Source: Kudoa neothunni (Eukaryota; Cnidaria). Taken from it: a DNA stretch of 64,000 bases. The stretch's first letter is position 1. Each line of letters starts with the position of its first letter. The stretch is taken from positions 6,572,001-6,636,000 of the forward strand of contig OZ199839.1 of NCBI GenBank assembly GCA_964304625.1, written 5' to 3'. The notes beneath the pieces are model-generated. The model was not told where the DNA came from, did no database searches, and saw only the letters and a program-made list of their open reading frames with translations. The position numbers were made by a program, and so were the translations under genes. Positions 13,396 through 26,601 of the stretch are shown piece by piece.

Positions 13396-14420
13396 ACATA
13401 ACATTTCCCCCGTCCCTCGAGGGGATTACGTATGACCTATCCATTGCTGTAAATCCATAATGCCACGCTGGAAAATATTCTATTAGTTATTTTTTAATCT
13501 AACTACAATCTATTAGTTTTTTTTAGATATTATTTACTTTTAAATTTTTCGTTAGAAATAGTTTTAATTTTATTGAATTAACGCGATTTAATAATAAAAA
13601 CATTATTATTTGCGTTCTCACATGCGCGTGATGTCGGCATATGAAAATTCCCAAAAGTAGCCAATAAAAAATTTCACTTTAAATACAAATCAGATGATAA
13701 ACAACTGTTGAAGAAAGTTTCTTGAATCGCATCACAAAGTTGATTTTGTTAAGATGTGTTCAAAAAGTATCGAATACGAAAATGCTGCGCGCGATTATTT
13801 TAGTTTTTAACAATTACTTTTTGAGTCAACCAACTGTTTGAAAATATAATAAAAAATTGATTATCAAAAATTCTATTTAATTTTAAGAATAAATTTTGTT
13901 CGTATCTGTTCCTATGAACTCTCTCATTCCTAATGGTTTATATTGCATCACTATGATTATTTTTTTATTAATTACTTAATAAATATATTATTTAATTTAA
14001 AAACTCAATTTTCACTTTAATGAAATAAAGGAATCTTATAATGCAAAATTTTTGGAATAAATAAACATTGAAATTATAATCTTATTTTTTAAATGTCATT
14101 TCACACCTTAACGAACTTGAAGTGTGTTACACATCCTATCGATTTTAATTCTCTCGTAAAATCTAGAATTTTCATTTAAATAACTAATGAAATATTTGGT
14201 TTTCTATCAAATAAATGATATACCATTAAGAAAAATGTAGAATGAAAATAACCCCAGTTTTTTGTATGGTTATTTTTTAAAATTTAATTGAAATGAATGT
14301 GAAAATTAAAATAAATTCTATCAATGGATCTTGGAGAAAAACGATAAGCATTAGAATAGTTAATCTTAATAATCCGATTAAATGAGTTCATGGTATTATT
14401 CGTTAGTGTCTATTTGCATT

Positions 14421-14967
14421 AGGGCGGCCGGCGGGATTTTAGAAAAAACCCTAGTCAATTGTACAACAAAAAAATATAATCATATCTATTAAAATTTTTA
14501 ATCATCTTCCGAGTCTTCAAATACGTCTAAAGATATTAAATTTAAATGTATCGTCGTATTATTGCAATTTATTGGCGCGAGCACTCATTCTAACTTAATG
14601 TCTAGTATAGATCAATATGCTCACAATGAATTAATTAATTAATTAATTAATTCATTCATTCATAGTTCAGCATATATTTTGAAATAACGTTAAATTTTCT
14701 AATAATATGTGACAATTTAAACTGAACAATTGTGCTGTCGTTCAATATCGTAAATGTTGAAACCCTGCACAAAATAATCTGAGTAGGGTACGTTATTAAA
14801 AATATAAATATTAATGTCGCACACAATAAAATTTGTGTTATTATTCAATGTTTATAGGTTTTCAATAAAAACCCAAGATTTTAAAGAAAAATGAAAAAAA
14901 ATCAAGAACCCAAGGTGACCTCAAAAACCCCAAGATCTTAGGGAAAAACTCAAACCCCGGCAGCCTG
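14421..14967. mobile_element. Short non-autonomous hAT-like element
   Basis: The left end reads AGGGCGGCCGGCGGGATTTTAG; the right end, reverse complemented, reads CAGGCTGCCGGGGTTTGAG. CAGGG-type ends are usual for hAT elements. Near the right end are repeated CCCAAG/CCCCAAG motifs, shared with the element at 48895-49860, and part of the interior also resembles that element. No 8-bp target duplication could be confirmed, so the exact ends are uncertain. Confidence 0.45.
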
Positions 14968-15948
14968 TTTATAACAGTTTATAACACATAACAAGAATAG
15001 TTTCAAATTACAATATTCCTCAGTTTGGTCGTGAAAATATACATTGGAATGATCATTTTTCTTATCTTACAAATTAAATACACTTGATTCAAAGATTCAA
15101 CAGTAGCAAATAGTTTTAAATAACATATATCAATGCTACGTAACATTAAACAAAATGTTTGAACCGTAGAACACTATAATTTATCTGAATTTTGTATTTC
15201 TAAGCAATACACGTTAATCTAAGATTATTTAAAATGAAAAGTTTAAGTAGGTAAAAACAAACATTCACAAAAAATGGGGTCACGAATGACTTTGCATGGT
15301 CCTGGCAGTGCCAGCCGAAATTTAGAAAAAATGATAAAATACTAATTCTATCAAAATGTGACTTAAATGTGATATTTTTCACAAAAATTCACATGTTGAC
15401 TGAATTTCAAATATTTATTTCCAGAACTTAGTTCATTCAGAAAATTAAATAATTCATTTATAATTTGTTAAGCTTATATTGAGGTCACAATGACCGAACA
15501 TTCGTAAAAATAAAACTATGGAATTAAAATTCATAGATCGGAAATAATGTGTTGGAATAATTCCACTACCGTTCTAATATAAGTTAAAATGCAGATAGAA
15601 ACCGCACGTAGTTTATGTTAGTGTGTCGGGTCGACCATCTCGAGTTTTAACGAGCGTGAACGTGGAAAAATTTAAATGTGGTTTAAGACTTACCAATCTT
15701 CTCCCCTTAATTTCCATGTTTTCCTAAATCGTTCTTTTAACCTAACACAAAAACGGCTTCTTAATCTTTCTTCCAAACACTATTCAATTTGGGAGACTAT
15801 TTTAAAAAAGACAGGACTTAAAAATGTAAATTAATTCTTATTTTCGATAATTATTTTGTGTTTCAAGGACGAATTTGTTGAAAGTCCTTCATACTCGAAG
15901 CGTAATTTAATTTAATTGTTTTTTTTGCGATAAATCGATTAAGAGACC

Positions 15949-17442
15949 ATGAACCAACCAACTTCAACAACAAGACAGTCATTTGAGACTTCCAATGATG
16001 TTATTCAATCTTATCAACTAATAGATGAAATTCAAAAAAGAGAAAAAGCACGGAATGTTTCATCCCATCTATCTCCACTTGACATAAAGCCAAGATCAAC
16101 TCCAAAATATTCACGAAGAAAAGACTGTGTTCCAGAGACCGTAGTTATCACTCCAACAGTTGGAAAAACTACTGAAACTGCTGATGAGCAGTGTGGTCTT
16201 CTTCAAAAAACCACATCGAAAAATGCCACCGATGTTGTTAGCGAGAAAATGAAAATTTGGAAGAAAGATGTGGTAGAGTCCGTTCACTTCAGCAGTTGCA
16301 CCGATCAAAAGGATCAAGAACTTCCTTTACTCGGTCTAAATGATAAAAGATCCCTTTTTATACTCGAAATTATTAACAGAAGAAAAAAATCTTCGTTTGA
16401 ACGGGCAATGTTCTCACAATTCATTCGCAAACTCGAAAATCAATACAAAGAAATATATCCAGGTTGTTATTGTTTCAGTGCCATCTTTAAGTGATTGATG
16501 TATTCCATTTGATAATAGATGGAAAACTATACGCCACTGGTGGTTGTGCTTCTGGTTTTGATCTAAGTGGGGAGGTGTGTACACTCACTTCTATGCAAAA
16601 TATAAAAAAAGTGTTTAATTATGCAAAGGTGACTTTTTTGTAATTCCCACATTTGCATAGATGGATTCAGTAACGAAATCACAAATAATTACCGAAATCG
16701 ACCATCTGAAACAACTGTTCAGGTCAAACGGCTACACTTTCACTCAACACAACAAAAACCCTCAAATATTTACTATCTACAATCAAAATTATCACAATTT
16801 AAACGTTATTCTATATGTTGGATCTCAGCAAAGATTTCTATTAACACATTGGGCAGAATTGAATATGTTCCTCGACAGTAGGGTTCGACTGTTGCTCACA
16901 TTTACCAAATTATGGGTGAAAACCTATCCCAGACTCTCAAAATATCAACAACTTTTTTCTGATGAAGCTTTACTGTTGTTGGTAGTCTTCTATTTGAATC
17001 AAATACAGATTCTACCAAATATTATCAACGAATTTCCTAACGAATGCAACGTGAAAAATATTCTCCATTTCACAACTGACTGTTTTCCTTCTTACACAAT
17101 GTATAAAATCTTGATCTGTTAGTCTCTTATTATTTTGGATTTAGTGAGCATAAAGATAAAAATATTTCTGATTTGTTTATCGGGTTTCTCGATTGTTATT
17201 CAAAAATTGAGTAATTTTATTTGATTATTAATCGTTCATTAATTTTTTGTTTAAGCTGGATGAACTCTTTTATCGATATAAAATCCATGGGAATACAAAA
17301 ACTCGGTCCAATTCCCAACAATAAAACAATTTTAGGCAATATTAAAGAACCCTTTTTTGGTAATTACTTCTTCAATGCTGCTGCTAATCCTGAGTTTGCC
17401 ACGGAATTAGTAACTGTCTTTCAACAAGTAATTCCTTGTTGA
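15949..17442 (+). CDS. Terminal nucleotidyltransferase-like protein (GLD-2/TUTase family), probably inactive
   Basis: Five exons: 15949-16462, 16519-16574, 16661-17100, 17145-17210, 17256-17442; introns 44-86 bp; 420 aa with consistent phases. The first 170 residues are polar and low-complexity. Exon 2 gives LYATGGCASGFDLSGEMDS, matching the nucleotidyltransferase loop (G-S-..-G-F-.L..D.D) of non-canonical poly(A)/poly(U) polymerases. Downstream come DSRVRLLLTFTKLWVK and LFSDEALLLLVVFYL, the helical central-domain motifs, and ISDLFIGFLDCYSKID, the PAP-associated motif. In active enzymes the loop has two Asp spaced D-x-D and a third Asp in a later strand (DI.VN). Here the positions read E-M-D and LNVILYV, so the first and third Asp appear replaced. 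A regulatory pseudoenzyme is therefore likely (inference). The stop lies 43 bp before an assembly gap. Confidence 0.78.
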
Positions 17443-17485
17443 AATGTTATTTTGTAATACATTGAAAGGTTGCTAACGAATTCAA

Positions 17486-17685
17486 NNNNNNNNNNNNNNN
17501 NNNNNNNNNNNNNNNNNNNNNNNNNNNNNNNNNNNNNNNNNNNNNNNNNNNNNNNNNNNNNNNNNNNNNNNNNNNNNNNNNNNNNNNNNNNNNNNNNNNN
17601 NNNNNNNNNNNNNNNNNNNNNNNNNNNNNNNNNNNNNNNNNNNNNNNNNNNNNNNNNNNNNNNNNNNNNNNNNNNNNNNNNNNNN
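17486..17685. other. Assembly gap (200 N)
   Basis: Exactly 200 N, the usual placeholder for a gap of unknown size. It falls just where the duplicated gene on its right side would continue into its 3' exons. Confidence 0.95.
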
Positions 17686-18915
17686 ACAAAGGAACATTTA
17701 AAGTAACTCCAGTTGACGTATAATCCGATAGTAAGGTTCCACCAGCAGCAGTAGTTTCTGTGACAACTATGAAAAGATTAAAAAAATGTGATATATATCA
17801 ACTACCAAATTTATCCTGAACATATCCAAGGTATGTTTCCTCAATTTTTGCTAGTGGTACATGTCTTGTTTGAATCAATATTTGAACCAGAGATTTATTA
17901 GGTTCAAATGCAAGCTCCACATTATTGCATGGTGCATAACAATCTTTTAGGGCCGATCCACAGTTCGATTTATAATCATTTTTGCTTGCGCTTGTAATTT
18001 GTGCCTTTTGATCTTTTATACTGAAGCGGCATATTCGAAGGGGAATTTATTTGTAAATTTTAATAAATACTTATTTTTTTCAGTTGAGCTGTAGGTAACA
18101 TAATATTGCGGTTGATAAACATCAATTTTGGTTAATGTATATTTATTTTGAAAGTTTGTAAAAGAAACTGGGATAGTTTTCACATCTCATTTCATAGTGT
18201 GGGATCATTAAATCAAACTCAACTTCATTTGCAGTATTCGCATTGATACAATTACTTCCTACTGCTCCTTCTACATACTTTACATCGTTGTAAAATATGG
18301 GGCATTTAACTCGTTTACATGTAATTGTGCTCAGTTTCAATTTACGTACATTTGTGGTTATAGTAACTTGTGGATTCACCAATAATGCTATAGAAAATAT
18401 ATCAACTATTTAATGTCATTTAAGTACGCAATTCGAGTCCAAATACAGCTCCACCTGACTCTTCTCCTTAACATCCTGAGCTGCAGTACCACTGAAAACA
18501 GAAATATACTTAGTTCTTGGGGAAAATTTGTCAATTCTAATTTATTGTCATCTCCGACACAAGTCCTAACGCATTTTTGAGGAGCATTTTCCGTATCACC
18601 ATTAGGGCACACAGTAATATCTGCCCAATCACTGTCTTGGTCGTTCGATTTTTTAATGTAACATTTTTTGGAATCTGAATATTCAGTGCCACTTAATACT
18701 AAATTAACTTTAAATTTAGTTTGCCCATTCGCTTCCTCCTTCACAAGCTTATAAGTCAGTGAGTTTGTATTAACGGAGAAGTTTGTGACTGTGCTTGTGA
18801 ATATATGAGAGTAAATTGAGCTATATGATATTTTAAACGATATTTCAAGTTCTATATAATTACAAAAAAGGACAGTATAAGTTCTTAGGAAAGAAACCAT
18901 ATTTCTCATCGTCAT
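17686..18915 (-). CDS. Secreted/membrane cysteine-rich protein, duplicate A (5' part; 3' end in gap)
   Basis: Nearly the same sequence as duplicate B (start at 23642). ATG at 18915 opens a signal peptide, MRNMVSFLRTYTVLF, ending at a donor at 18864/18863. The next exons give TNFSVNTNSLTYKLV, several cysteines (ITVCPNGD, QKCVRTC) and, after another intron, VNPQVTITTNVRKLKLS and CKRVKCPIFYNDVKYVEG. Short segments of the type L.P.TKY.V.F resemble fibronectin-III strands, but no domain can be named with confidence. One frame change relative to B falls at GAATTGAC (B: GAATTTGAT), a one-base difference in a T run. The exons encoding the rest of the ectodomain and the anchor are absent; they may lie in the gap on the left. 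Confidence 0.55.
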
Positions 18916-20313
18916 CTATATAATATATAAAATCGATAGCTTTCGTTCTATATAAAAATAAAAATTCTATTGGCATACAATTTATGTATACGGGATTATA
19001 AACTCGGTGTATAACCTAGTTCATTATCAATATAAATAAAATGGGGTTGATATTAGAAACAAATTAAATAATATTATTATGTTAATTTATATTCTTTCAA
19101 GTTCAATAAAAAAGTTGGTGTAATTTAATTTTTGAAATATTGAATTAATTTATATATATATATATATATATAACTTTAGTAGATCAAAATTTATTTATCA
19201 TTCACGTAAATTTTGAAATTATATATGACACTAAAAACATCCATTTAATCGTTTTATTATTTTAGTTTTGTTAAAAATATATTTATTAAGTCGGACGTCA
19301 ATTTTTTTTATGGGGGTCAAAATATTTGTAATATATTTCATTTGATTTTAATTTATATTAATTAGCATGAATTAAATATTATATAGATTTAACAAAATAT
19401 AATTTTTCATTAATTTTAGACAATATGTAACTGCAAAAATATTAAATTTATTGAAAAAAATATAATTTAAACTAATAAATACGTCTTATATAATTTGTGG
19501 CATGTTTGATTTTAGGAATACTTTTTTTCTCGATTCAATTTGATTTCAATCTATTCTAATTTATTATAATTGATTCATGTATAATATATAATGATGACTA
19601 ATTATCTCAAGGATTCGATTAATTTTAAAACTTTAGAGTAAGTAAAAATTTGGTTACTGATTAACTATAATTAAAAATACATGGATATAATTTTCAGATA
19701 ATGTTACATAAAAGTTAAGTGAACGAAACAAATAATAATAATAATAATAATACACATTACGTTAATACAAAACAGCACATAGAGCAGTTTTAATGTCTAC
19801 CTTTAGAAAAATTAAATAACGTTGATCTCACTACTACTTTAATACAATAATTTTTTTAAATTTTAAACCTCGATTCTTTATTTTTCAATCCTACTTCCTT
19901 CAAATAACCGGTACCTGTAAAAATGGGGCTATTAGTCCAATCTGATATAATTTAATCGTTGAATTTCAAAATAAACATGTTCATTATTTTTCATTAGCAT
20001 CACCAATTTTTTTACCTAAATAGTTCTAGCTATAGCATTAATTCATAGTTACCGATTTTAAACTGTTAAACTTAATTCATTAATTTTCTATAATTTATAG
20101 CAGGAAAGTTAAAATAAAATCCTCAAAAAAGATTTTTTAATAATCAAAAATTATTTTAATTATTCCAAATAATAAAATGAAGTAGATATTTATATTGACT
20201 AAAATTATATTAATTGAAAATCTAAAAATTCATTAATATATAAATTAAATCAAAGTATATACAGAATATAACCGACATTTTCATGAAGAAATTTCCACCT
20301 TTCACTTAATATT
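18916..20313. repeat. Upstream flank of duplicate A (part of the tandem duplication)
   Basis: Non-coding, very AT-rich sequence that is matched by 23645-25156. Includes a (TA)n run at about 19150-19172 and an (AAT)n run at about 19732-19751, both length-variable between the copies. Similarity stops at the shared TTTCACTTAAT near 20310 and 25150. Confidence 0.7.
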
Positions 20314-20769
20314 TCTTCTATTATTCGTCATTAATTTTTAAAATATTATAAAGTTGCTTTTGTAATAATTAATGGTGGTTAAGACAAACAGTATTATTGG
20401 TACACAAAAATTCATTTAACACAAGTGAAATTCTCGAGACAAAATTCGAAAAGGGTAAATTTAATTTGATCGACCATTGAAAATAAAAATCCCAATTAAT
20501 AAACTGAGGAAAAATATGTTGATCGGATGATTTAGTAATTTGGTTATTTTCGTCTAATTTTAATTCAAATCGACTTAAAATTCACATAATAGTTAAATGA
20601 ATTAAAAAACATCACTGCTCAATTATATGTTTTATCAAATATGCAATGTTTATAGAAGAGTTCGTAAATTTAGCTATTGAAACAGAAAAAAATTTATTTA
20701 TAAATTATTAATATTGTCAAAAATATGGTTATTCAAGGACATCGTTTTTTAAAAATAAGAATTTAGTTT

Positions 20770-23642
20770 TTATTCTTCCAATATCCAAAATAGAAATCCA
20801 GCACCGAGGATAATTATCAATACTGGAACAATCACCCCAACAATTCTATAATGAATAATTAACATAATACATTCCAAATTAGGTACATTGTATTTTTCGA
20901 CCTAAAATAAGTATAAGAAAACATCCTATTATCGTAATTTACGTGGATTTATTTGATTTTTCACCTAGATAAAAAATTTAAAATTATTTAATAAAAACTT
21001 GACAATTACCTTGTTTGATTTCAGCCGAACCGGAAATATTATTATCTGTACTGGTGAAATAAAACCAATCGGTAATTGGCTGTATCCTCAACATTTTCAA
21101 TTGTGAATTCCTTGCACAATGGAAACACGGAACAACCTCTATCGCCAATAACCATACATTTTTTAACAATTGGTTTAGAAACATCTGTCCAATCCTCTTA
21201 ATTCCATTTGCATAACGATGTTACTGCTACACCGGTGGGGAAGAGTAGTTGATATGTGTAAGGTTTTTTCGTCCTCGTGTAATCACCGAGATTAATTGTT
21301 TGGTAATATCTGCAGTAGGTGTAGGGAATGGATCTAAATAATAAATTAATATCAAATATATATATTGAAAATTTATTACATTTCGATATATCAATGGAAG
21401 TTTCTTCAGATCTACCAACAGCTGTCACCAAAACTTTATATTCTTTTTCTGCCTCGTATACTTCATGGAATATAATATTTGTGCATAAAGGCGGTTGAGC
21501 GCATGAGGGAATAGCGGTGTTTGTTTTAGTAGATGTTTCATCCTTTTGCTGTTGACCCTCAGTTGATCTAGCTATTAGTATTTTTGATGCTGCTTTATTG
21601 GGTGAATTCCTATTGTTTATTGATGGAGATGCGGCTGGGCATTGATATATTAAGTCGAATTCTTCCCCCTTCTTTACCTTCACTTTGTAATGGCAAACTA
21701 TTGTAGGATCTGGGGTCGACAATGCACCTATCAACTTAAAACCTTTATCCAGAATTGCGACTGGAGTGTAAGCACTGACATTGCTAGAAAGAAATTTATT
21801 AATTTTTATTTCAAATGTTTGGTTACCTGTTTTTATTTGATGTATTTTTGACCCATAATCTTTATGTGCAACAACCTTTAGAATCATATTCAGTTCCAGG
21901 TGTCAAACCTAAGATATTTTGAGTATCTCTACAATAACCTCTGCATGGATAACTATCTTGACACATCGCACACACATAAACATCCTTCCCGCGTGGGCTT
22001 ATATAATAAGCACAAGTAGGGTCTTCTTTTGCACGTGCCCCAGTAACATCTATCGCTTTTATCGATGATGTTGTTTCTGTTGTTGCTGGGTTTGTTTCCC
22101 AAAAAGGATAATGTTGCGCTTTTCACTATATATGAATATTCTAGAATAATATGGCACATAAATTATATACCTGTACGAATAAATATATGTTCCTTAAAAT
22201 TTGCAGGTTTACTGCTTGAATTAGATGATGCGATTTCAAGAATATATGGCTTACCATTACTGGAGTTGCTTAATTGTTAATGCTGTGGTACAGCCGTTGT
22301 CACATACCGTGTCGCTGGAATCATTACATTTAGCTCTTCCAGCAGGAGCAAGTACAGGTTTATCGGCTTCATAATAATTTACAGTACAAGATGTGAATAC
22401 GGGTATTTCCTTCTGGCTTAAACAAACCAACATTTAATGTAACTCCAGTAGACCGTATAATCCGATAGTAAGGTTCCACCAGCAGCAGTAGTTTCTGTGA
22501 CAACTATGAAAAAATTAAAAAAAGATGTGATATATATCAACTACCAAATTTATCCTGAATATATCCAAGGTAATTTGCACCAGTTTTTTCTAATGGTACA
22601 TGTCTGTTTGAATCAATATTTGAACAACCAACTTAGAAGGTTCAAACGCAAGCTCCACATTATTACATGGTGCATAACAATCTTTTTGGGCCGAACCACA
22701 GTTCGATTTATAATCATTTTTGCTCGTGGCTGAAATTTCTTCAGTGTGATCTCTTATACTGAAGCGGCATATTTCGAAGGGGAATTTATTTGTAAATTTT
22801 AATAAATACTTATTTTTTTCAGCCGAGCTGTAAGTCAAATAATATTGTGGTTTGTAAACATCAAATGTTGTTAAAGTATATTTATTCTGAAGTTTGTAAA
22901 AGAAACTGGGATAGTTTTCACATCTCATTTCATAGTGTGGGATCATTAAATCAAACTCAACTTCATTTGCAGTATTTGCATTGACACAATTACTTCCTAC
23001 TGCTCCTTCTACATATTTTACATCGTTGTAAAATATCGGACATTTAACATTTTTACATGTAATGGTGCTCAATCTCAATTTACGATCATTTGTGGTTATA
23101 GTAACTTGTGGATTCACCAATAATGCTATAGAAAATATATCAAACATTAAATATAACATTATTACGTAATTCGAGACCAAACACAGCTCCACCTGTGTCA
23201 TTTCCTTGATTGTGTCAACTTGATCACCAGTGAAAACAACAACATATTTTGTTCTCGGGGAAAGCTTATCAAATTCTAATTTATTGTCATCTCCGGCGCA
23301 AGTCCTAACGCATTTTTGAGGAGCATTTTGCTTATCATCATTGGGGCATGTACTAATATCTTCCCAATTATTTTCTAGACCATTAGACTTTCTAATGTAG
23401 CATTTTTTTGATTGAGGATAATCATCGCCACGTAATATTAAATTACCATCAATTTCGTTTGCTCCTTCACAAGCTTATAAGTCAGTGAGTTTGTATTAGC
23501 CAGAGTAGTTTGTGGCTGAACTTGTGAATATATGATAGTAAATTGAGCTATATGATATTTTAAATAAAATTTCAAGTTCTTTATATTTACAAAAAAGGAC
23601 AGTATAAATTCCTAGAAAAGAGACCAAATTTTTCATCGTCAT
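20770..23642 (-). CDS. Single-pass membrane cysteine-rich protein, duplicate B (unrecognised family)
   Basis: Starts at ATG 23642 with a signal peptide like that of duplicate A. Its last exon (20845-20770) encodes a hydrophobic anchor, IVGVIVPVLIIILGAGFLFW, and ends LEE-stop, so the product looks like a type I membrane protein with a tiny cytoplasmic tail. In between are cysteine-rich exons: 23201-22590 (VNPQVTITTNDRKLRLSTIT, FPFEICRFSIRD, KDCYAPCNNVEL), a stretch near 22300-22380 (CNDSSDTVCDNGC) and 21887-21198 (LLSSNVSAY, CAQPPLCTNIIFHEV, YEAEKEYKVLVTAVGRSEET). Recurrent L.P.T.Y.V.V-like strands suggest repeated FN3-like folds (weak). Small frame changes occur relative to A and between adjacent blocks, so either base errors or decay affect this copy, and exact exon ends are uncertain. 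I do not recognise the family. Confidence 0.55.
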
Positions 23643-25156
23643 TTGTGTACTATATAATATCGATAGCTTTCGTTCAAATGTAAAAAATAAAAATCCTATT
23701 GGTATACAATTTACGTATACAGGATTAGTAACTCGGTGTATAACTTAGTAATTACCAATATGATGGATATTGGTTTAAAATTAGAATAAATTTAATAATA
23801 ATAATAATACGTTAATTTATTTTCTTTCAAGTACAAGAAGAAAGTTGATGTAATTTGATTTTTGAACTATTGAAATAATTTATATATATAGACTTAAGTA
23901 AATTTCATATTGTGTAACTACCTCTAGCTAACGCACGGTTATACTCTTTTTAGTTTCTAAATGATAATAATAACAAACGGGAATATTCCTAGGTTTTGTT
24001 TCATTTACGAATTTAAGTGAGTAATCTTCATTATAAAGTTTACCTTTATTTTGTGAATAAAATTTAATTATAATGATTTAGATTTGGGCAGTATATTCTT
24101 AATCATATAATATAATGAATTAATTATTTTTAGTCTAGTTAAAAATATATTTCTCAAGTCGGATGTCAATTTTTTCTTATTAAGGGATCAAAATATTTTT
24201 AATATATTTCAATTGATTTACATTTATATTAATTAGCTTGAACAAAATATTATATTAATTTATCAATATATAATTTTTTATTAATTTAAGACAATATGTA
24301 ACTGCAAAATTATTTAATTTATTGCAAAAAATATAATTTAATCTAATAAATACGTCCTAAATAATTTTGGATAAGTTTGATTTTAGACTATTTTTTTTCT
24401 CGATTCAGTTTGATTTCAATATATTATAATGTATTAAAATTAATCCATGTACAATATACAATGATGACTAATTAAATCAATAATTCGATTAATTTTAAAA
24501 CTTTAGAGTAAAAATTTATTTAAAGATTAACTATAATTAATAATACATTGATATAGTTTTCAGGTTGTGTTACATAAAAGTTGAGTGAATGAAATAAATA
24601 ATAATACACATTATGTTAATATAAAACAACGCAGAGCAGTTTTAATGCCTACCTTTAAGAAAAGTTAAATGACGTTAAACTAACTACTGCTTTAATACAA
24701 TAATTTTTATGATATTCCTTAGTTTTCAATCCTACTTCTTCAAATAACCGGTTCCTGTAAAAATTGAGCTATTAGTCCAATCTGATATAATTTAATCGTT
24801 GAATTTCAAAATAAAAATTTACAATATTTTTCATTAACATCACTTATTTTTTTACCTAAATAGTTCTAGCTATAGCATTAATTCATGGTTACCGATTTTA
24901 AACTGTTAAACTCAATTCATTAATTTTCTATAATTTATAGCAGGAAAGTTAAAATAAAATCCTCAAAAAAGATTTTTAATAATCAAAAATTTATTTTAAT
25001 TATTCCAATGAATAAAATGATGTAGATATTTATATTGACTAAAATTATATTAATTGAAACTCTAACAAATTCATTAATATATAAATTAAATCAACGAATA
25101 TACAGAATATTACCGACATTTTCATGAAGAAATTTCCACCTTTCACTTAATATTAT
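22422..25156. repeat. Tandem duplication, right copy (matches 17686-20313)
   Basis: Coding and non-coding sequence match the left copy almost continuously, from TAACTCCAGT.GAC..GTATAA at the left edge to TTTCACTTAAT at the right edge. The copies are in the same orientation with a period of about 4.8 kb. Differences are scattered substitutions and short indels, including in simple repeats. Confidence 0.8.
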
Positions 25157-26601
25157 TCTCATTACAAAATTTACGAGTTTAGATTAGTAAAATACACTTG
25201 TTAATATCGATAATTTTTTAAAGTTTACCGATCCATTAAATTCATATATTAAAGATAAAATCGAATCAATATTTAAACCTTTCTAGTAACATATAAAATA
25301 TGAACAACTTAAAAAATAATTATAGAAGTACAAACAATTTCGGTAGAATTTACGATCATTGTGTCACTTTGTACAGTAGGTGACCACTCGTTCGTAATCC
25401 CCACGTGGATTGATAAATGTAGGAAAAACTGGTCACTGACTAATTTTTCGTACTTTTGGCGCACGCACGCACGCATATAATATTTTATTATAAAATAAAT
25501 GTAACAAATCACAATATTGATTGAACTTGAATTATTTTGGTTTTAATAGTTAATACTTTTTTATATTTTTAGCATGCAATCCAACCTCGAACAAAATAAT
25601 AATTTAGTTCTAATTAGGATACCGTGCATCGTTGGAATAATGGATAACATAGAGTGGCGAACGGTAGTAGTCATAGCACTCCTATATGACAAAGAATTAA
25701 AATACATGAGTATTTAATATTTGTCTCATATATTTCTGTAATTATATGATTTTTCCATCTCTCATTTTTCTGTAAGTACGAAAAAATGGTAGCCATGAAA
25801 AACGCGTAAAAAATAATCAAAATTAATCAAATTAGAAAAAATTTTCATTCATTTGATACATTCTATTATAAATTACTATTATATATCTTTATAAAAAATT
25901 AACGAAGCCTAAATCATTTATCAGTTAAAAATACGAATGAGTCGACCGTAGGAAAAAATGACTCCCCACTGTAATAGACTATAACGAGAATAAAACTACG
26001 TAATAATCAATTAATCCTATTAGTATTATAATTATGGTTATCGCCGGGGAGCGAGTGACTCGTCATTAACATGAATTTTTAGTATTGTAAATTAATTTTT
26101 TTCCATCGCTCTCAACATCCAGCACAATCTAATTCGAATTTAATCTAATCCTTATAAAGTTAAAGTAGAACGTGTGGTCTATTTCAACGTTGATTTTAAG
26201 TGTACTAAGTTCACCGATTAAAATTTAATAAACTAGGCGAAATTTAATGCGATAATACGAATTTAAAGATTGATCTATCTAAGGACTTGCTTTTTATTAT
26301 AGCGATAGTCGCCTCTAATCCATCTGGAATACCGGTAGAACTCGCATACCGATATACGGCGAGATATCGGTCACTTGATATTGACTAAAATATTATCTAC
26401 GATTGTCATCATATCGATCCTGGAATAATAATTGATAAACAAGCAACATTGAGAATTAAGCGCTTGGTCATTTAATGAGCTTAAATTTTATATTATTATA
26501 TCGGAAAATTTCGCATTGTTATTTGTTTGAGCCATTGTTGGTTGGTCGTCACATTTTTATGGATCAATTAAAACTGGGCGACAACGATATAAAATCGAGA
26601 A
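25157..26601. other. Intergenic, upstream of the palmitoyltransferase
   Basis: AT-rich, no supported gene. A short run of CGCA units lies at about 25459-25476. The last few hundred bases before 26602 should hold the promoter of the palmitoyltransferase gene, but no specific element can be named. Confidence 0.45.

Larger units (their letters stand above)
12652..15948. other. Intergenic stretch between CHAF1A and the TENT-like gene
   Basis: Contains the divergent upstream regions of both genes, a fragment with SDTEDDFINRRLNLSKA-like coding at about 13120-13260, a perfect-armed inverted repeat at 13368-13395, a hAT-type element at 14421-14967 and a (TTAA)n run at about 14631-14655. No gene is supported. 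Confidence 0.45.

Noticed and set aside
14631-14655. (TTAA)n run as a piggyBac target or an origin
   Set aside because: A simple repeat with no inverted ends beside it.
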